A stretch of 64,000 bases of DNA from Saprospiraceae bacterium. Its GTDB lineage: Bacteria > Bacteroidota > Bacteroidia > Chitinophagales > Saprospiraceae. The notes beneath the pieces were generated by a model, which was not told where the DNA came from, did not search any database, and was given only the letters and a program-made list of their open reading frames with translations. This document shows, in pieces, positions 35,250 to 44,160 of the stretch (its first letter is position 1; the number at the start of each line of letters is the position of its first letter). The stretch spans positions 1 to 64,000 of the forward strand of contig JAHDBJ010000004.1 in assembly GCA_020630435.1 (NCBI GenBank). The letters run 5' to 3'. Both the position numbers and the translations under genes were made by a program.

Positions 35250-36515
35250 ATGAAGACATTTTGCCTAGCCATCTCTTTATTTCTTCTAACCTTTACAACA
35301 CTATCTGCTCAGGATATAGATGCCTCAATTAAAAACTTAGATAGTCGATTAGATAAACTTAAACAAGAGCAAAAGAAAATTAAAGCTGAACTTGAACAAT
35401 ACAAACTTCAAGGTATACAAAGAGACTTGAAAAAATGGGGACTTCCAAAAGCTGAAGCAGGTGAAAAAATCATTGAACATTCGGCAATGTCTTTAGTCTA
35501 TTCTGAAGAACACGAACAGGCTAAATGGGTAGCTCATATTGTACTTCCAGATATTATTGAAGGGAGTGTTGGTAGAAGCAACGATTTCAGAATTGATCCA
35601 AAAGTTACAACAGGCTCTGCTGTAGAAGAAGATTATTTCCTAAAATACCTTCAAAAAGATAGTACCTATACCTACGATGGTTTTGGATACGATAGGGGAC
35701 ACTTAGCGCCTTCTGCTGATTTTCGCTGGTCAAAAACAGCACTTTCTGAATCGTATTTTTACTCCAATATGTCCCCTCAAGTAGCGGATTTTAACAGAGG
35801 ACGGTGGGCCGAATTAGAAGGGCTAGTACGGGGTTATTTATACCATAATTCAAATACTCAACTTTATGTCGTTTCTGGTCCTATTTTAAAGGATGACTTA
35901 CCTGTAATTGAGCGAGGTATCAATAAACTTAGCATCCCAAAACTCTATTTTAAAGTAATCGCAGATGTTAAAAATAAAAAAGCTATCGCTTTTATCATGC
36001 CCAATCAACTTATTACATATCCTGTAGAATCTTTTGCTGTATCTATTGATAAAGTCGAAGAAGAAACAGGGATTGACTTTTTTGCCAATATGCCCGATGA
36101 TCTTGAGAATAATCTGGAAAAACAACGTACTCCAAACGACTGGTTTCCTCCTAAGGCGAAAGACGATGTTGAACCTATCTATGCGCCTTCTTTACCTGCT
36201 GCCCATTTCAATACCATTCAATCGAAACTATATATTGGTAAGGGCAAACCTATTACCGTTTGTGGTACCGTTGTGAGTACTAAATTGAGTAGAAAAGGAA
36301 ATATTTTTATTAACCTTGATAAAAAATTTCCTAATCAGGTGTTTACAGTTTCTATTTTTAAAAATGCAGCATATAATTTCAGTTATGATCCTGTAGAAGA
36401 ACTCATCGGAAAAACCATTTGTGTAAGAGGGACAGTCAGTAGCTTTGGTGGTGTTCCTTCTATGAGTATAAAATCTGAAGAAGCCATTATCTTTTATGAA
36501 GATGGTGCTTATTAA
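35250..36515 (+). CDS. Secreted DNA/RNA non-specific endonuclease with OB-fold tail
   Basis: The protein has 421 residues from ATG 35250, which starts a proper signal peptide (KTFCLAISLFLLTFTTLSA-Q); the frame is open upstream but that part overlaps the terminator. A coiled coil (about 25-57) precedes a beta-beta-alpha-metal nuclease domain with the catalytic DRGH (148-151) and the family's SNMSPQVADFNRGRW. The C-terminal 100 residues (VCGTVVSTKLSRKGNIFINLD, ICVRGTVSSFGG) look like an OB-fold nucleic-acid-binding module. Such enzymes degrade extracellular or periplasmic nucleic acid for nutrition. The fused OB-fold probably raises affinity for the substrate. Confidence 0.9.
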   Translation: MKTFCLAISLFLLTFTTLSAQDIDASIKNLDSRLDKLKQEQKKIKAELEQYKLQGIQRDLKKWGLPKAEAGEKIIEHSAMSLVYSEEHEQAKWVAHIVLPDIIEGSVGRSNDFRIDPKVTTGSAVEEDYFLKYLQKDSTYTYDGFGYDRGHLAPSADFRWSKTALSESYFYSNMSPQVADFNRGRWAELEGLVRGYLYHNSNTQLYVVSGPILKDDLPVIERGINKLSIPKLYFKVIADVKNKKAIAFIMPNQLITYPVESFAVSIDKVEEETGIDFFANMPDDLENNLEKQRTPNDWFPPKAKDDVEPIYAPSLPAAHFNTIQSKLYIGKGKPITVCGTVVSTKLSRKGNIFINLDKKFPNQVFTVSIFKNAAYNFSYDPVEELIGKTICVRGTVSSFGGVPSMSIKSEEAIIFYEDGAY

Positions 36516-36536
36516 CGTAAACATTAAATTTGTATA

Positions 36537-37730
36537 ATGATAAGTGTCCAAGAAGCACTTGAAGTTGTCCTACAACATTCTATCAAAACTTCTCTAGAGT
36601 CTGTACCTTATATTGAAAGTATTGGTAGGGTTCTTGCAGAAGATTTATCTGCCGATCGTGATTTTCCTCCTTTTGACAGAGTTATGATGGATGGTATTGC
36701 GATTTCATTTGATTCTTTTAACACTGGTCAACGTACATTTGAGATAGAGGCAATTCAAGCCGCAGGTGAAACACAGAAAGTAATAACATCTCCTGATAAC
36801 TGTCTTGAAGTTATGACTGGTTCGACGCTTCCTATTGGTGTAGATACCGTAATCCGTTATGAAGATTTAACTATTCAAAATGGAAAAGCTACAATTCAAG
36901 TTGATACTATTAAAAAAGGTCAAAATATACACTTAAAAGGTAAAGATCGTCTAAAGGGAGATTTACTTATAACACAAAATAACGTTATTAGTCCCGCCGA
37001 AATAGGAATTATGGCTAGCCTTGGAAAAAGTAATGTATACGTCAAAAAAAATCCTAGTGTTGTAGCTATTTCTACTGGCGATGAACTCGTAAAAGTATCC
37101 GAAACACCCCTACCGCACCAAATTCGACGTTCTAATGTACAGACGATTGCAGCACTTTTAAAAAAATACCATATCCAGCCTGATTTACTCCATATTGATG
37201 ATAATGAAGACGCTATACGTTTGGAAATAGAAAAATGTTTGAAAAAATATGATGTATTGATATTGAGTGGCGGTGTTTCGATGGGCAAATTCGATTTTAT
37301 TCCGAAAGTATTATCGGAATTGGGCGTAAAAAAATGTTTTCATAAAGTCAAACAACGTCCTGGAAAGCCCTTTTGGTTTGGGGTACATCCTTTGGGAAAA
37401 GTCGTTTTTGCATTACCAGGTAATCCCGTTTCTACTTTTATGTGTAGTTTAAAATATGTATGTCCTTGGATAGAGAAAAGTCTAGACATTAATACATCTC
37501 CAGCTTATGCTATCCTTCAAGAAGATATTAATTTTAAACCCGACTTGACTTATTTTTTACAAGTAAAAATTCATATTAGTAATACAGGTCAATATATAGC
37601 TTACCCTGTAAAAGGAAAGGGGTCTGGGGATTTAGCCAACCTAGCTGATGCCGATGGATTTTTAGAACTCCCTCCCAACTCAACTCATTTCAAAAAAGGA
37701 ACAGCTTTTCCTGTATACCCATACCGTTAA
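36537..37730 (+). CDS. moeA: Molybdopterin molybdotransferase MoeA
   Basis: The protein has 397 residues, the normal MoeA length. MoeA inserts molybdate into adenylylated molybdopterin to finish the molybdenum cofactor. Typical segments are DRDFPPFDRVMMDGIA, MTGSTLPIGVDTVIRYED, the MPT-binding SGGVSMGKFDFIPKVL and KQRPGKPFWFG with PGNPVSTFM. The C-terminal beta domain is complete. No other moa/mog gene or molybdoenzyme is nearby. The gene starts 21 bp after the nuclease gene and leads a codirectional group with fabG and bioA. Confidence 0.95.
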   Translation: MISVQEALEVVLQHSIKTSLESVPYIESIGRVLAEDLSADRDFPPFDRVMMDGIAISFDSFNTGQRTFEIEAIQAAGETQKVITSPDNCLEVMTGSTLPIGVDTVIRYEDLTIQNGKATIQVDTIKKGQNIHLKGKDRLKGDLLITQNNVISPAEIGIMASLGKSNVYVKKNPSVVAISTGDELVKVSETPLPHQIRRSNVQTIAALLKKYHIQPDLLHIDDNEDAIRLEIEKCLKKYDVLILSGGVSMGKFDFIPKVLSELGVKKCFHKVKQRPGKPFWFGVHPLGKVVFALPGNPVSTFMCSLKYVCPWIEKSLDINTSPAYAILQEDINFKPDLTYFLQVKIHISNTGQYIAYPVKGKGSGDLANLADADGFLELPPNSTHFKKGTAFPVYPYR

Positions 37731-37816
37731 GGATTTAAAATAAATCTCTAATTACTATCCCTATTTTTTGAAAACCTGTATTTTGTGCCAAATTTTTATC
37801 AAAACAAAACAATCCG

Positions 37817-38563
37817 ATGAAACTATTAGAAGGAAAAACAGCACTAGTCACAGGAGGAAGTCGTGGTATTGGTGAGGCAATTGTCAAAAAATTTGCTGAA
37901 CACGGTGCCAATATTGCCTTTACTTATCTTTCTTCGTCTGAAAGGGCATCAAAAATCGAAGCTGAATTAAATGCCATGGGCATAAAAGCAAAAGCATTCC
38001 AATCCGATGCTAGTAAGTTTGATCAAGCGGAAGCCCTAGTGAAAGATGTACTAGAAGTCTTTGGACAAGTCGATGTTTTAGTAAATAATGCAGGGATTAC
38101 TAGAGATACTTTAATGCTACGCATGAACGAAACACAATGGGACGAAGTCATCACCACTAATCTAAAATCTGTATTTAACCTGACGAAACATATCCTTAGA
38201 CCGATGCTCAAACAACGTAAAGGGTCTATTATCAATATGAGTTCGGTCGTTGGTGTTTTTGGGAATGCAGGACAAGCGAATTACGCCGCTTCAAAGGCAG
38301 GGATTTTTGGTTTTACTAAATCAATTGCTAAGGAGGTTGGTTCAAGAAATATTCGTTGTAATGCCTTAGCACCAGGTTTTATTGAGACTGATATGACCGA
38401 TGCTTTGGATGAAAAAACTAAAGCAGCTTTTTTAGATGGTATCCCAATGAGACGACTTGGAAAAGCAGAAGAAATTGCAGAAGCTACCCTATTCCTTGCT
38501 TCCGATATGTCAGCCTATGTATCGGGGCAAACCATAAGTGTCTGTGGTGCTTTAAATTGTTAG
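37817..38563 (+). CDS. fabG: 3-oxoacyl-ACP reductase FabG
   Basis: The protein has 248 residues, a classical short-chain dehydrogenase. It carries the NADPH-binding TGGSRGIGE (12-20), the NNAG motif (90-93), catalytic Ser143, Tyr156 and Lys160 (YAASK), and the PGFIETDMT segment that is typical of FabG. It reduces 3-oxoacyl-ACP in each cycle of fatty-acid elongation. Other SDR family members cannot be excluded, but the length, the motif spacing and the C-terminal YVSGQTISVCGALN support FabG. bioA follows after 16 bp. Confidence 0.92.
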   Translation: MKLLEGKTALVTGGSRGIGEAIVKKFAEHGANIAFTYLSSSERASKIEAELNAMGIKAKAFQSDASKFDQAEALVKDVLEVFGQVDVLVNNAGITRDTLMLRMNETQWDEVITTNLKSVFNLTKHILRPMLKQRKGSIINMSSVVGVFGNAGQANYAASKAGIFGFTKSIAKEVGSRNIRCNALAPGFIETDMTDALDEKTKAAFLDGIPMRRLGKAEEIAEATLFLASDMSAYVSGQTISVCGALNC

Positions 38564-38579
38564 GCTTTAATAATTTCAT

Positions 38580-39860
38580 TTGAAAAATTCAATTTTAGAA
38601 AAGGATAAGCAATATATCTGGCATCCCTATACTCAACAAAAAACGGCTGCCGAACCCCTTGCTATCATCAAAGGTCAAGAAGCATTGCTCTTTGACGAAA
38701 ATGGAAACGAGTACATTGACGGAATTTCCTCCTGGTGGACCAATACACATGGTCATTCAAATCCGTATATTGCTAAAAAAATATATGAGCAAGCCTTAGA
38801 ATTAGAACACGTCATTTTTGCAGGTTTTACGCATAAACCAGCCGTAACATTAGGAGAACGGCTACTCGGAAAAATCCCTTATCAAAAACGTGTTTTCTTT
38901 TCGGACAATGGCTCAACAGCCGTTGAAATTGCTATTAAAATGGCGATTCAATATTTTCACAATAAAGGGATTCAACGTAAGACTTTAGTGGCTTTTGAAA
39001 ATGCTTTTCATGGCGAAACCTTTGGTGCAATGTCTGCTAGCGGCGACCTTTCTTTAAATAATGCCTTTAAAGAACATCTTTTTAATATTATTCGGATACC
39101 TGAACCTATTGGTGAAGATAAAGAAAAGAGTTTTGCGGCTTTAGAAGAAGTTTTGCAAAACAACCAAGTCTATGCTTTCATATTCGAACCTTTATTACAA
39201 GGTGCTGGAGGAATGAGAATGTATGCTCCTGAAGATTTGGATAAACTGATTGCAATTTGTAGGAAGCACGAAGTGCTCTGCATAGCCGATGAAGTGATGA
39301 CTGGTTTTTATCGTACAGGAAAGTTTTTTGCAAGTGATTATTTGAAAAACAAACCAGATTTAATGTGTTTATCTAAAGGACTAACAGGCGGAACACTACC
39401 TCTAGCAATCACTACTTGTACAGAAGAAATATTTGAGGCTTTTTTATCTGATGATAAACTCAAAACATTCTTTCATGGTCATTCTTATACCGCTAATCCA
39501 ATTGGTTGTGCAGCAGCTCTAGCAAGTCTAGATTTATTTGAGCAAGATTCAACTCAACAAAATATTGAATGGCTTGTAAGTAATCATGCTAACTTTTTAA
39601 AAAAAATAAAAGGGCATCCTAAATTAAATGATGTTCGACAACAAGGCACCGTATTAGCTTTTGAATTTAAGACTTCTCAAAATACTTCCTATTTTAATAA
39701 CCTTCGAGATAAATTATATTACTACTTTCTAGATAGAGGAGCTATATTGAGGCCTTTAGGAAATGTGATTTATCTTATGCCACCTTATTGTATCACTAAA
39801 AAGCAATTGTTGAAATTATATAATCTGATTGAACAAATATTAACAGAGGATTTTATTTGA
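38580..39860 (+). CDS. bioA: Adenosylmethionine-8-amino-7-oxononanoate aminotransferase
   Basis: The protein has 426 residues and the BioA signatures WHPYTQ (15-19), GISSWWTNTHGH (48-59), the DEVMTGFYRTGKFF region and the PLP Lys266 in CLSKGLTGG. The enzyme moves an amino group from S-adenosylmethionine to 7-keto-8-aminopelargonate in biotin synthesis. The start is TTG at 38580: an in-frame stop lies three codons upstream and the first Met is residue 121, so no ATG start is possible. It is 16 bp after fabG. No other bio genes are seen in the window. Confidence 0.96.
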   Translation: MKNSILEKDKQYIWHPYTQQKTAAEPLAIIKGQEALLFDENGNEYIDGISSWWTNTHGHSNPYIAKKIYEQALELEHVIFAGFTHKPAVTLGERLLGKIPYQKRVFFSDNGSTAVEIAIKMAIQYFHNKGIQRKTLVAFENAFHGETFGAMSASGDLSLNNAFKEHLFNIIRIPEPIGEDKEKSFAALEEVLQNNQVYAFIFEPLLQGAGGMRMYAPEDLDKLIAICRKHEVLCIADEVMTGFYRTGKFFASDYLKNKPDLMCLSKGLTGGTLPLAITTCTEEIFEAFLSDDKLKTFFHGHSYTANPIGCAAALASLDLFEQDSTQQNIEWLVSNHANFLKKIKGHPKLNDVRQQGTVLAFEFKTSQNTSYFNNLRDKLYYYFLDRGAILRPLGNVIYLMPPYCITKKQLLKLYNLIEQILTEDFI

Positions 39861-39965
39861 TTTTCAATTTTCTATTCTTAATTTCGGCATAGTGGTATCA
39901 CATTCTACAAATTGATACTATAAAGCACAATATCATTTTTTTAAAAAATATTTCATCATTATTGT

Positions 39966-39981
39966 AACGTTCAGAACGTTC
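39966..39981 (+). promoter_or_regulatory. AACGTT direct/inverted repeat upstream of a lipoprotein gene
   Basis: AACGTTCAGAACGTTC holds two copies of the palindromic AACGTT, nine bases apart, 24 bp before the ATG at 40005. The place and symmetry suit a repressor or activator site. Confidence 0.35.
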
Positions 39982-40004
39982 GATGTATTAAACCTAAAAA
40001 AGTC

Positions 40005-40685
40005 ATGAAAGAAAAACTAATTATTTTAAGTGCAGTCTTCTTCTTATCTGTATGTTTTCTAGGATGTTTTGGAGGAGGCAGTAGCGACTCTTCCAGTAGC
40101 AATGGTTCGAATGAAAGTGCTGGTGGAACAAGTATTCCAGGACTAGGTGATCTAGGAAAACTCAAAGATATGGCTGAAAATATAGAAAAAGCCGCTAAAG
40201 ACTTAGAAGAAGGCAAAACTAAAAAACCTGTAAACTTTAGGAAGATTAAAGAATTTTTGCCTGCATCTGCGGCAGGTGTTCCTAGAGAAAATGCAAAAGG
40301 GGAAACAACTGGAACGATGGGCTTTACGATTTCTCAAGCGACTGGAATGTACAAACATGAAAGTAGAGATAATAAGGAGCAAATTGAAGTCAAAATTGTC
40401 GATGGTGCTGGCGTTCAAATTGCTTTTATGGGATTAGCAGCATGGTCATTGACAAACATTGATAAAGAAGATGACAATGGTTTTGAGCGCACGACCAATT
40501 ATAAAGGTGGTAAAGCCTATCAAAAATACAATAGTAAACGACAACGAGGTGAATTTGTAGCGATTGCAGGCGAACGATTTATTGTTACTGTTTCTGGTAG
40601 ATATGTGACGATGGATCAGATTGAAGATGTAATGGATAACATCGATTTAGATGGTTTAGCTCAATTGAAATCAGAGGAAGAATAG
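40005..40685 (+). CDS. Lipoprotein, hypothetical
   Basis: The protein has 226 residues. Lipobox FLGC (Cys21) is followed by a Gly/Ser-rich linker (residues 22-50), which exposes the domain away from the membrane. A helical part (GKLKDMAENIEKAAKDLEEGK) and a C-terminal alpha/beta domain (AFMGLAAWSLTNID, GGKAYQKYNSKRQRGEF, AGERFIVTVSGRYVTMDQIEDVMDNID in part) follow. I recognise no named family, but the last part looks like a single compact domain of about 130 residues. It ends before a strong terminator. Confidence 0.7.
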   Translation: MKEKLIILSAVFFLSVCFLGCFGGGSSDSSSSNGSNESAGGTSIPGLGDLGKLKDMAENIEKAAKDLEEGKTKKPVNFRKIKEFLPASAAGVPRENAKGETTGTMGFTISQATGMYKHESRDNKEQIEVKIVDGAGVQIAFMGLAAWSLTNIDKEDDNGFERTTNYKGGKAYQKYNSKRQRGEFVAIAGERFIVTVSGRYVTMDQIEDVMDNIDLDGLAQLKSEEE

Positions 40686-40714
40686 AATTTTTATTTAAAA
40701 TATATTGCTTGGAT

Positions 40715-40749
40715 GCCTGACAAATGCCTATTTTTGTCAGGCTTTTTTT
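40715..40749 (+). terminator. Terminator after the 226-residue lipoprotein gene
   Basis: A perfect 10-bp stem (GCCTGACAAA/TTTGTCAGGC) with an 8-nt loop is followed by seven T, 30 bp after the stop. Confidence 0.95.
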
Positions 40750-40764
40750 AATCAAAAATAAAAT

Positions 40765-41238
40765 ATGAATATTAATACGTTTCCTCTTTGTACCCTCATC
40801 TTAAGTATTGCCTTGTTATTTTCTTGTAATATGGATAAAGAGATTGAATTTCAAGGCATTGATAATGTAAAGTTTAAAAAACTAAAAATGAATGGTACTG
40901 CTGTAGTATCAGCTCAAGCGCATATCTTTAATCCAAAGCCTGTAGCAGCGGATATACTAGGTTTTTCAGGTGATGTAAAAATCAATGATAAAGATATGGG
41001 TGTAATTAGCCAAACATTTAAAACAACAATGCCTAGCAACTCAGCATTTACCCTCCCACTTGAGTTTGAAATTCCTTTACATCGTGCCTTTGATAATCTT
41101 CCAGATATTTTTAAAGCAGCTACCAAAAATATGAAGGTTAATGTAAAGATGGATGGGAATATTAAAATCGATTTTGCAGGACAAGAATTTGATATACCTT
41201 TTGAGTATGATGAAGATAAAGCTCTAAAGGTAGATTAA
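40765..41238 (+). CDS. LEA type 2 (LEA14-like) lipoprotein
   Basis: The protein has 157 residues with lipobox LFSC (Cys21). The mature domain has the LEA14/WHy pattern: a first strand GIDNVKFKKLKMNGTAVVSAQAHIFNPKP (shown in part: NGTAVVSAQAHIFNP), then GDVKINDKDMGVI, and a final LPLEFEIPL strand. Members form an Ig-like fold linked to desiccation or envelope stress. It begins a tight run of three small genes (gaps of 13 and 12 bp). Confidence 0.8.
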   Translation: MNINTFPLCTLILSIALLFSCNMDKEIEFQGIDNVKFKKLKMNGTAVVSAQAHIFNPKPVAADILGFSGDVKINDKDMGVISQTFKTTMPSNSAFTLPLEFEIPLHRAFDNLPDIFKAATKNMKVNVKMDGNIKIDFAGQEFDIPFEYDEDKALKVD

Positions 41239-41251
41239 CAACATCATCTCT

Positions 41252-41560
41252 ATGAGACCACCTATTTGTTATAGCTGTCGTAAACGGTTTTCTCCTTCCA
41301 AAGAGGGAGGAAAGGTTCGTTTTAAATTATCTGAAGAGGATAAAGTCTATAATAAACGTTTTGAAAAAGAAGGATTTGTGGGGCATCCAAAAGGTCTGGA
41401 ATGGTTTTGTGAAAAACATATTGAAAAAGCGAAATCTTTGAAACACCTGACGATTAAAGAGGCTTCAAGTTTATTAAAAAATGGTCAAAAGGTAAGTGAG
41501 ACCATTGCAAAAACTGAAACAAGTTGGTGGGATAAAATACGAGACTTTTTTCGATTATAA
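41252..41560 (+). CDS. Small cytoplasmic protein with N-terminal zinc-ribbon-like Cys pair
   Basis: The protein has 102 residues. It begins RPPICYSCRKRFSPSKEGGK; Cys6-xx-Cys9 plus a later Cys and His (FCEKHIEKA) could bind one zinc ion. The rest is basic and helical, ending in a Trp-rich WWDKIRDFFRL amphipathic helix that might touch the membrane. I do not recognise the family. It is the second gene of the three-gene run. Confidence 0.65.
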   Translation: MRPPICYSCRKRFSPSKEGGKVRFKLSEEDKVYNKRFEKEGFVGHPKGLEWFCEKHIEKAKSLKHLTIKEASSLLKNGQKVSETIAKTETSWWDKIRDFFRL

Positions 41561-41572
41561 ATTTTTGAATTA

Positions 41573-41875
41573 ATGTTTATACTGCTCGCTTCTTTAATCA
41601 TAGGCTTATTTATTGCCATGCTTTTTGTAAATATTTACTTTAGGGTTAAAGTCATGAAAAGCTATAAAATCTTAGTTAATAATCGAGTTGACTTTGAGGC
41701 AAAACACCTTTTCAATAAAGAAAAAATGGAAAAAGAGGTTTACCCTAAGTATCCTGATTTAGTACCCGAAATAGAAACCTTTAGAAACCATATCCATTAT
41801 TCTATAAAAATGGCTTCGGTTTTAATAACGCTCATCACATTATTTGGAGCTGTGTTGATGTGGTATAGACATTAG
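41573..41875 (+). CDS. Small membrane protein, two helices
   Basis: The 100-residue protein has a hydrophobic helix at 2-23 and another at about 79-97, with a charged helical loop between (KSYKILVNNRVDFEAKHLFNKEKME in part). No family is recognised. It ends the run started by the LEA14-like lipoprotein and stops one base before the convergent threonine aldolase gene. Confidence 0.65.
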   Translation: MFILLASLIIGLFIAMLFVNIYFRVKVMKSYKILVNNRVDFEAKHLFNKEKMEKEVYPKYPDLVPEIETFRNHIHYSIKMASVLITLITLFGAVLMWYRH

Positions 41876-41876
41876 T

Positions 41877-42899
41877 TTAATCCATGCTTTCTAAGACTTC
41901 GATTAACGTATTGAGCATCGCTTCTGTAAAATCTAAATGGGTTACAAATCGAACAGTCTTTTCTCCAAAAGGAACAGCCAATATATCTTTTGATTTTAAT
42001 TTTTCTAAAAATATAGCAGCCGTCTGAGCACCTGATAAATCGAAGATAACTATATTCGATTGTACAGGACGAACAGTCTCAACATAAGACTGTTTTTTTA
42101 AAGTTTGACCGATTATCTTAGCTCTATCATTATCAACTTTCAAGCGTTCAATATGATTGTCTAGTGCATAAATACCCGCTGCCGCTAAATATCCTGCCTG
42201 TCGCATTCCGCCTCCCATTACTTTCCTTAGGCGTCTTGCCTGATTAATAAAATTAATATCTCCAATCAATAAAGACCCTACAGGAGCACCCAATCCTTTA
42301 GATAAACAAATTGAAATACTATCGAAATGATTCCCTACCGCTTGGGTTGATTCGCCTGTTTCTACTAAAGCATTGAACAACCTTGCACCATCCAAATGCA
42401 ACTTTAAGCCTTTGGATACGCACAATGCTCGAATAGGTTTGATTTCATCCAATGTATAATAACTTCCACCTCCTTTATTACACGTATTTTCTAATACTAC
42501 TAAACGACTTATCGGTAGCCAGTCGTAGACAGGATTGATGGCTTTTTCGATCTGTTTTGCCGTAATTTTTCCATTTACCCCATCAATTAATTTAATCGCA
42601 ACACCAGAATTGAAGGCATATCCTCCTGTTTCATACTGATAAATGTGAGAAAATTTATCACAAATAACTTCTTCTAGAGTGTTGGTATGAACATTTATGG
42701 CAATTTGATTCGTCATCGTTCCAGAAGGGCAAAAAAGAGCGGCTGCTTTCCCAAATAATTGCGCTGCTTTTTCTTCTAGGGCATTTACAGTCGGATCTTC
42801 ACGAAAGACATCATCTCCCACTACTGCTTGCATCATACTTTCCAACATCTGTATTGTAGGACGAGTAACAGTATCGCTCATCAAATTAATTTTTCCCAT
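41877..42899 (-). CDS. ltaE: Low-specificity L-threonine aldolase
   Basis: The protein has 340 residues, a PLP fold-type I aldolase that splits L-threonine or L-allo-threonine into glycine and acetaldehyde. Motifs are SDTVTRPT (8-15), [10 protein letters not shown] (28-37), [10 protein letters not shown] (56-65), [10 protein letters not shown] (168-177) and the Schiff-base Lys201 in CLSKGLGAP. The length is normal. It is a single cytoplasmic gene, convergent with the small membrane protein gene. No glycine-cleavage genes are nearby. Confidence 0.94.
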   Translation of the reverse strand: MGKINLMSDTVTRPTIQMLESMMQAVVGDDVFREDPTVNALEEKAAQLFGKAAALFCPSGTMTNQIAINVHTNTLEEVICDKFSHIYQYETGGYAFNSGVAIKLIDGVNGKITAKQIEKAINPVYDWLPISRLVVLENTCNKGGGSYYTLDEIKPIRALCVSKGLKLHLDGARLFNALVETGESTQAVGNHFDSISICLSKGLGAPVGSLLIGDINFINQARRLRKVMGGGMRQAGYLAAAGIYALDNHIERLKVDNDRAKIIGQTLKKQSYVETVRPVQSNIVIFDLSGAQTAAIFLEKLKSKDILAVPFGEKTVRFVTHLDFTEAMLNTLIEVLESMD

Positions 42900-43115
42900 T
42901 TCTTAAATTTTTTCCAAAAAATTTCGTTGTATTTACTGGATTAGTTCGCAAGTAACTCAAAAAAGTTGTATTTTGAAAGTAGATATGAGTATAATCTGAT
43001 GTAAAGACCCCTCCCAATTTCACAAATACATCAATCACAACAAGTAAGAAGTTGCAATGATTTTTTTTCTATTCATTTTTTTTTATTTTAGCATATCAAA
43101 ACTATAGATTGGTCA

Positions 43116-43703
43116 ATGTTTAGGATATTCGTTTTAATATTATGTTTTGGCATTACAGGATCTAGCTCTGCCCAAATCCGATTAGCTAATCCTTCTTTTG
43201 AAGGTGACCCACAAGATGCCACGACTCCTACAGGCTGGATGCCTTGTATGGTTGGTTCAACACCTGATATTCTTCCTGGTGCATGGGGGGTATATACGCC
43301 TGCTTCTGATGGAGAAACATTTCTAGGGATGATTACTCGGGAAGATGGATCTTGGGAAAATATTGGGCAGCGACTTAAACAACCCCTCAAAGCACTCGAA
43401 TGTTACTCCTTTCAAATCGATTTGGCTCGTTCTTCAACATACTCTGATTATAATATGCCCTTAAAACTTCGCATTTGGGCTGGCGAAACGCTCTGCTCTC
43501 TAGATCAACTTCTAGGGGAAACAGGCTTTATAAAACATACCGATTGGCAAACTTATACCTTTAATTTTTTAACAAAAAAGAAATACAATTACATCATCCT
43601 AGAAGCACATTATGCAACGGGCGTGCTGTTTTCTTATAAGGGAAATATTTTATTGGATGCTTGCTCAACCATAAACCCTTGTATCCGAGCAGATAAACTT
43701 TAG
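43116..43703 (+). CDS. Secreted protein with carbohydrate-binding-like fold
   Basis: The protein has 195 residues. A signal peptide (FRIFVLILCFGITGSSSA-Q) precedes a beta-rich domain that begins with RLANPSFEGDPQDATTPTGW, the usual first strand and NPSFE turn of a galactose-binding-like jelly-roll, and continues with ETFLGMITREDGSWENIGQRL and CYSFQIDLARS. Such modules bind glycans or act as propeptides. Two Cys pairs could form disulfides. No catalytic domain or sorting tail is present, so the partner, if any, is unknown. Confidence 0.7.
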   Translation: MFRIFVLILCFGITGSSSAQIRLANPSFEGDPQDATTPTGWMPCMVGSTPDILPGAWGVYTPASDGETFLGMITREDGSWENIGQRLKQPLKALECYSFQIDLARSSTYSDYNMPLKLRIWAGETLCSLDQLLGETGFIKHTDWQTYTFNFLTKKKYNYIILEAHYATGVLFSYKGNILLDACSTINPCIRADKL

Positions 43704-43734
43704 CTTGATTCAGATTCAGGAATTTAACGAATTG

Positions 43735-44073
43735 TTACTTTTTTGCTTTTAAAAACCTTATATAGTTGTCCAATAATCCTCTTATTTGTTCTGAAGCTAC
43801 AGGATTTGCGGAATGAATTTTATATTTCAATTCACTTATATCTAGTCCCGATTTATACACTAGCCATTTTGCTGCGGCATAGCCATCTTTCGCCAACTTT
43901 CCATTTTCGTCTAATCCTAAATCATTATCAAAACTTATAAAATCGGGTAAACCTTTTTCATTTATATAATCTACAAATTCTTCGTATGTCCTTACTATGT
44001 CAAAATCAGTAACTGTGGTCTTATCATAAACCATCTCTACTGTTCTTATATCATCCAAAAATAACTTCTTCAT
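43735..44073 (-). CDS. Receiver-like protein of the cREC (cyclic-phosphate-processing) type
   Basis: The 112-residue protein begins KKLFLDDIRTVEMV, has VRTYEEFVDYINEKGLPDFISFDNDLG and ends with a helix ahead of YIRFLKAKK. This is the layout of the receiver-like domain predicted by Aravind and co-workers to process cyclic phosphates, which starts LDDxR and has an ISFDHDLG motif. Here the His of FDHD is Asn (FDND). The family is often found in phages and conflict systems; there is no phage gene next to it. The assignment is from memory of the motif, so it needs a profile search. Confidence 0.6.
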   Translation of the reverse strand: MKKLFLDDIRTVEMVYDKTTVTDFDIVRTYEEFVDYINEKGLPDFISFDNDLGLDENGKLAKDGYAAAKWLVYKSGLDISELKYKIHSANPVASEQIRGLLDNYIRFLKAKK

Positions 44074-44160
44074 CTAATCAATCATTTTAATTCCCGACTG
44101 ACATTATTCTCAATTTCAAAATATCCGCAATAATAATTTTTCACATTTAATATTTTGAAA

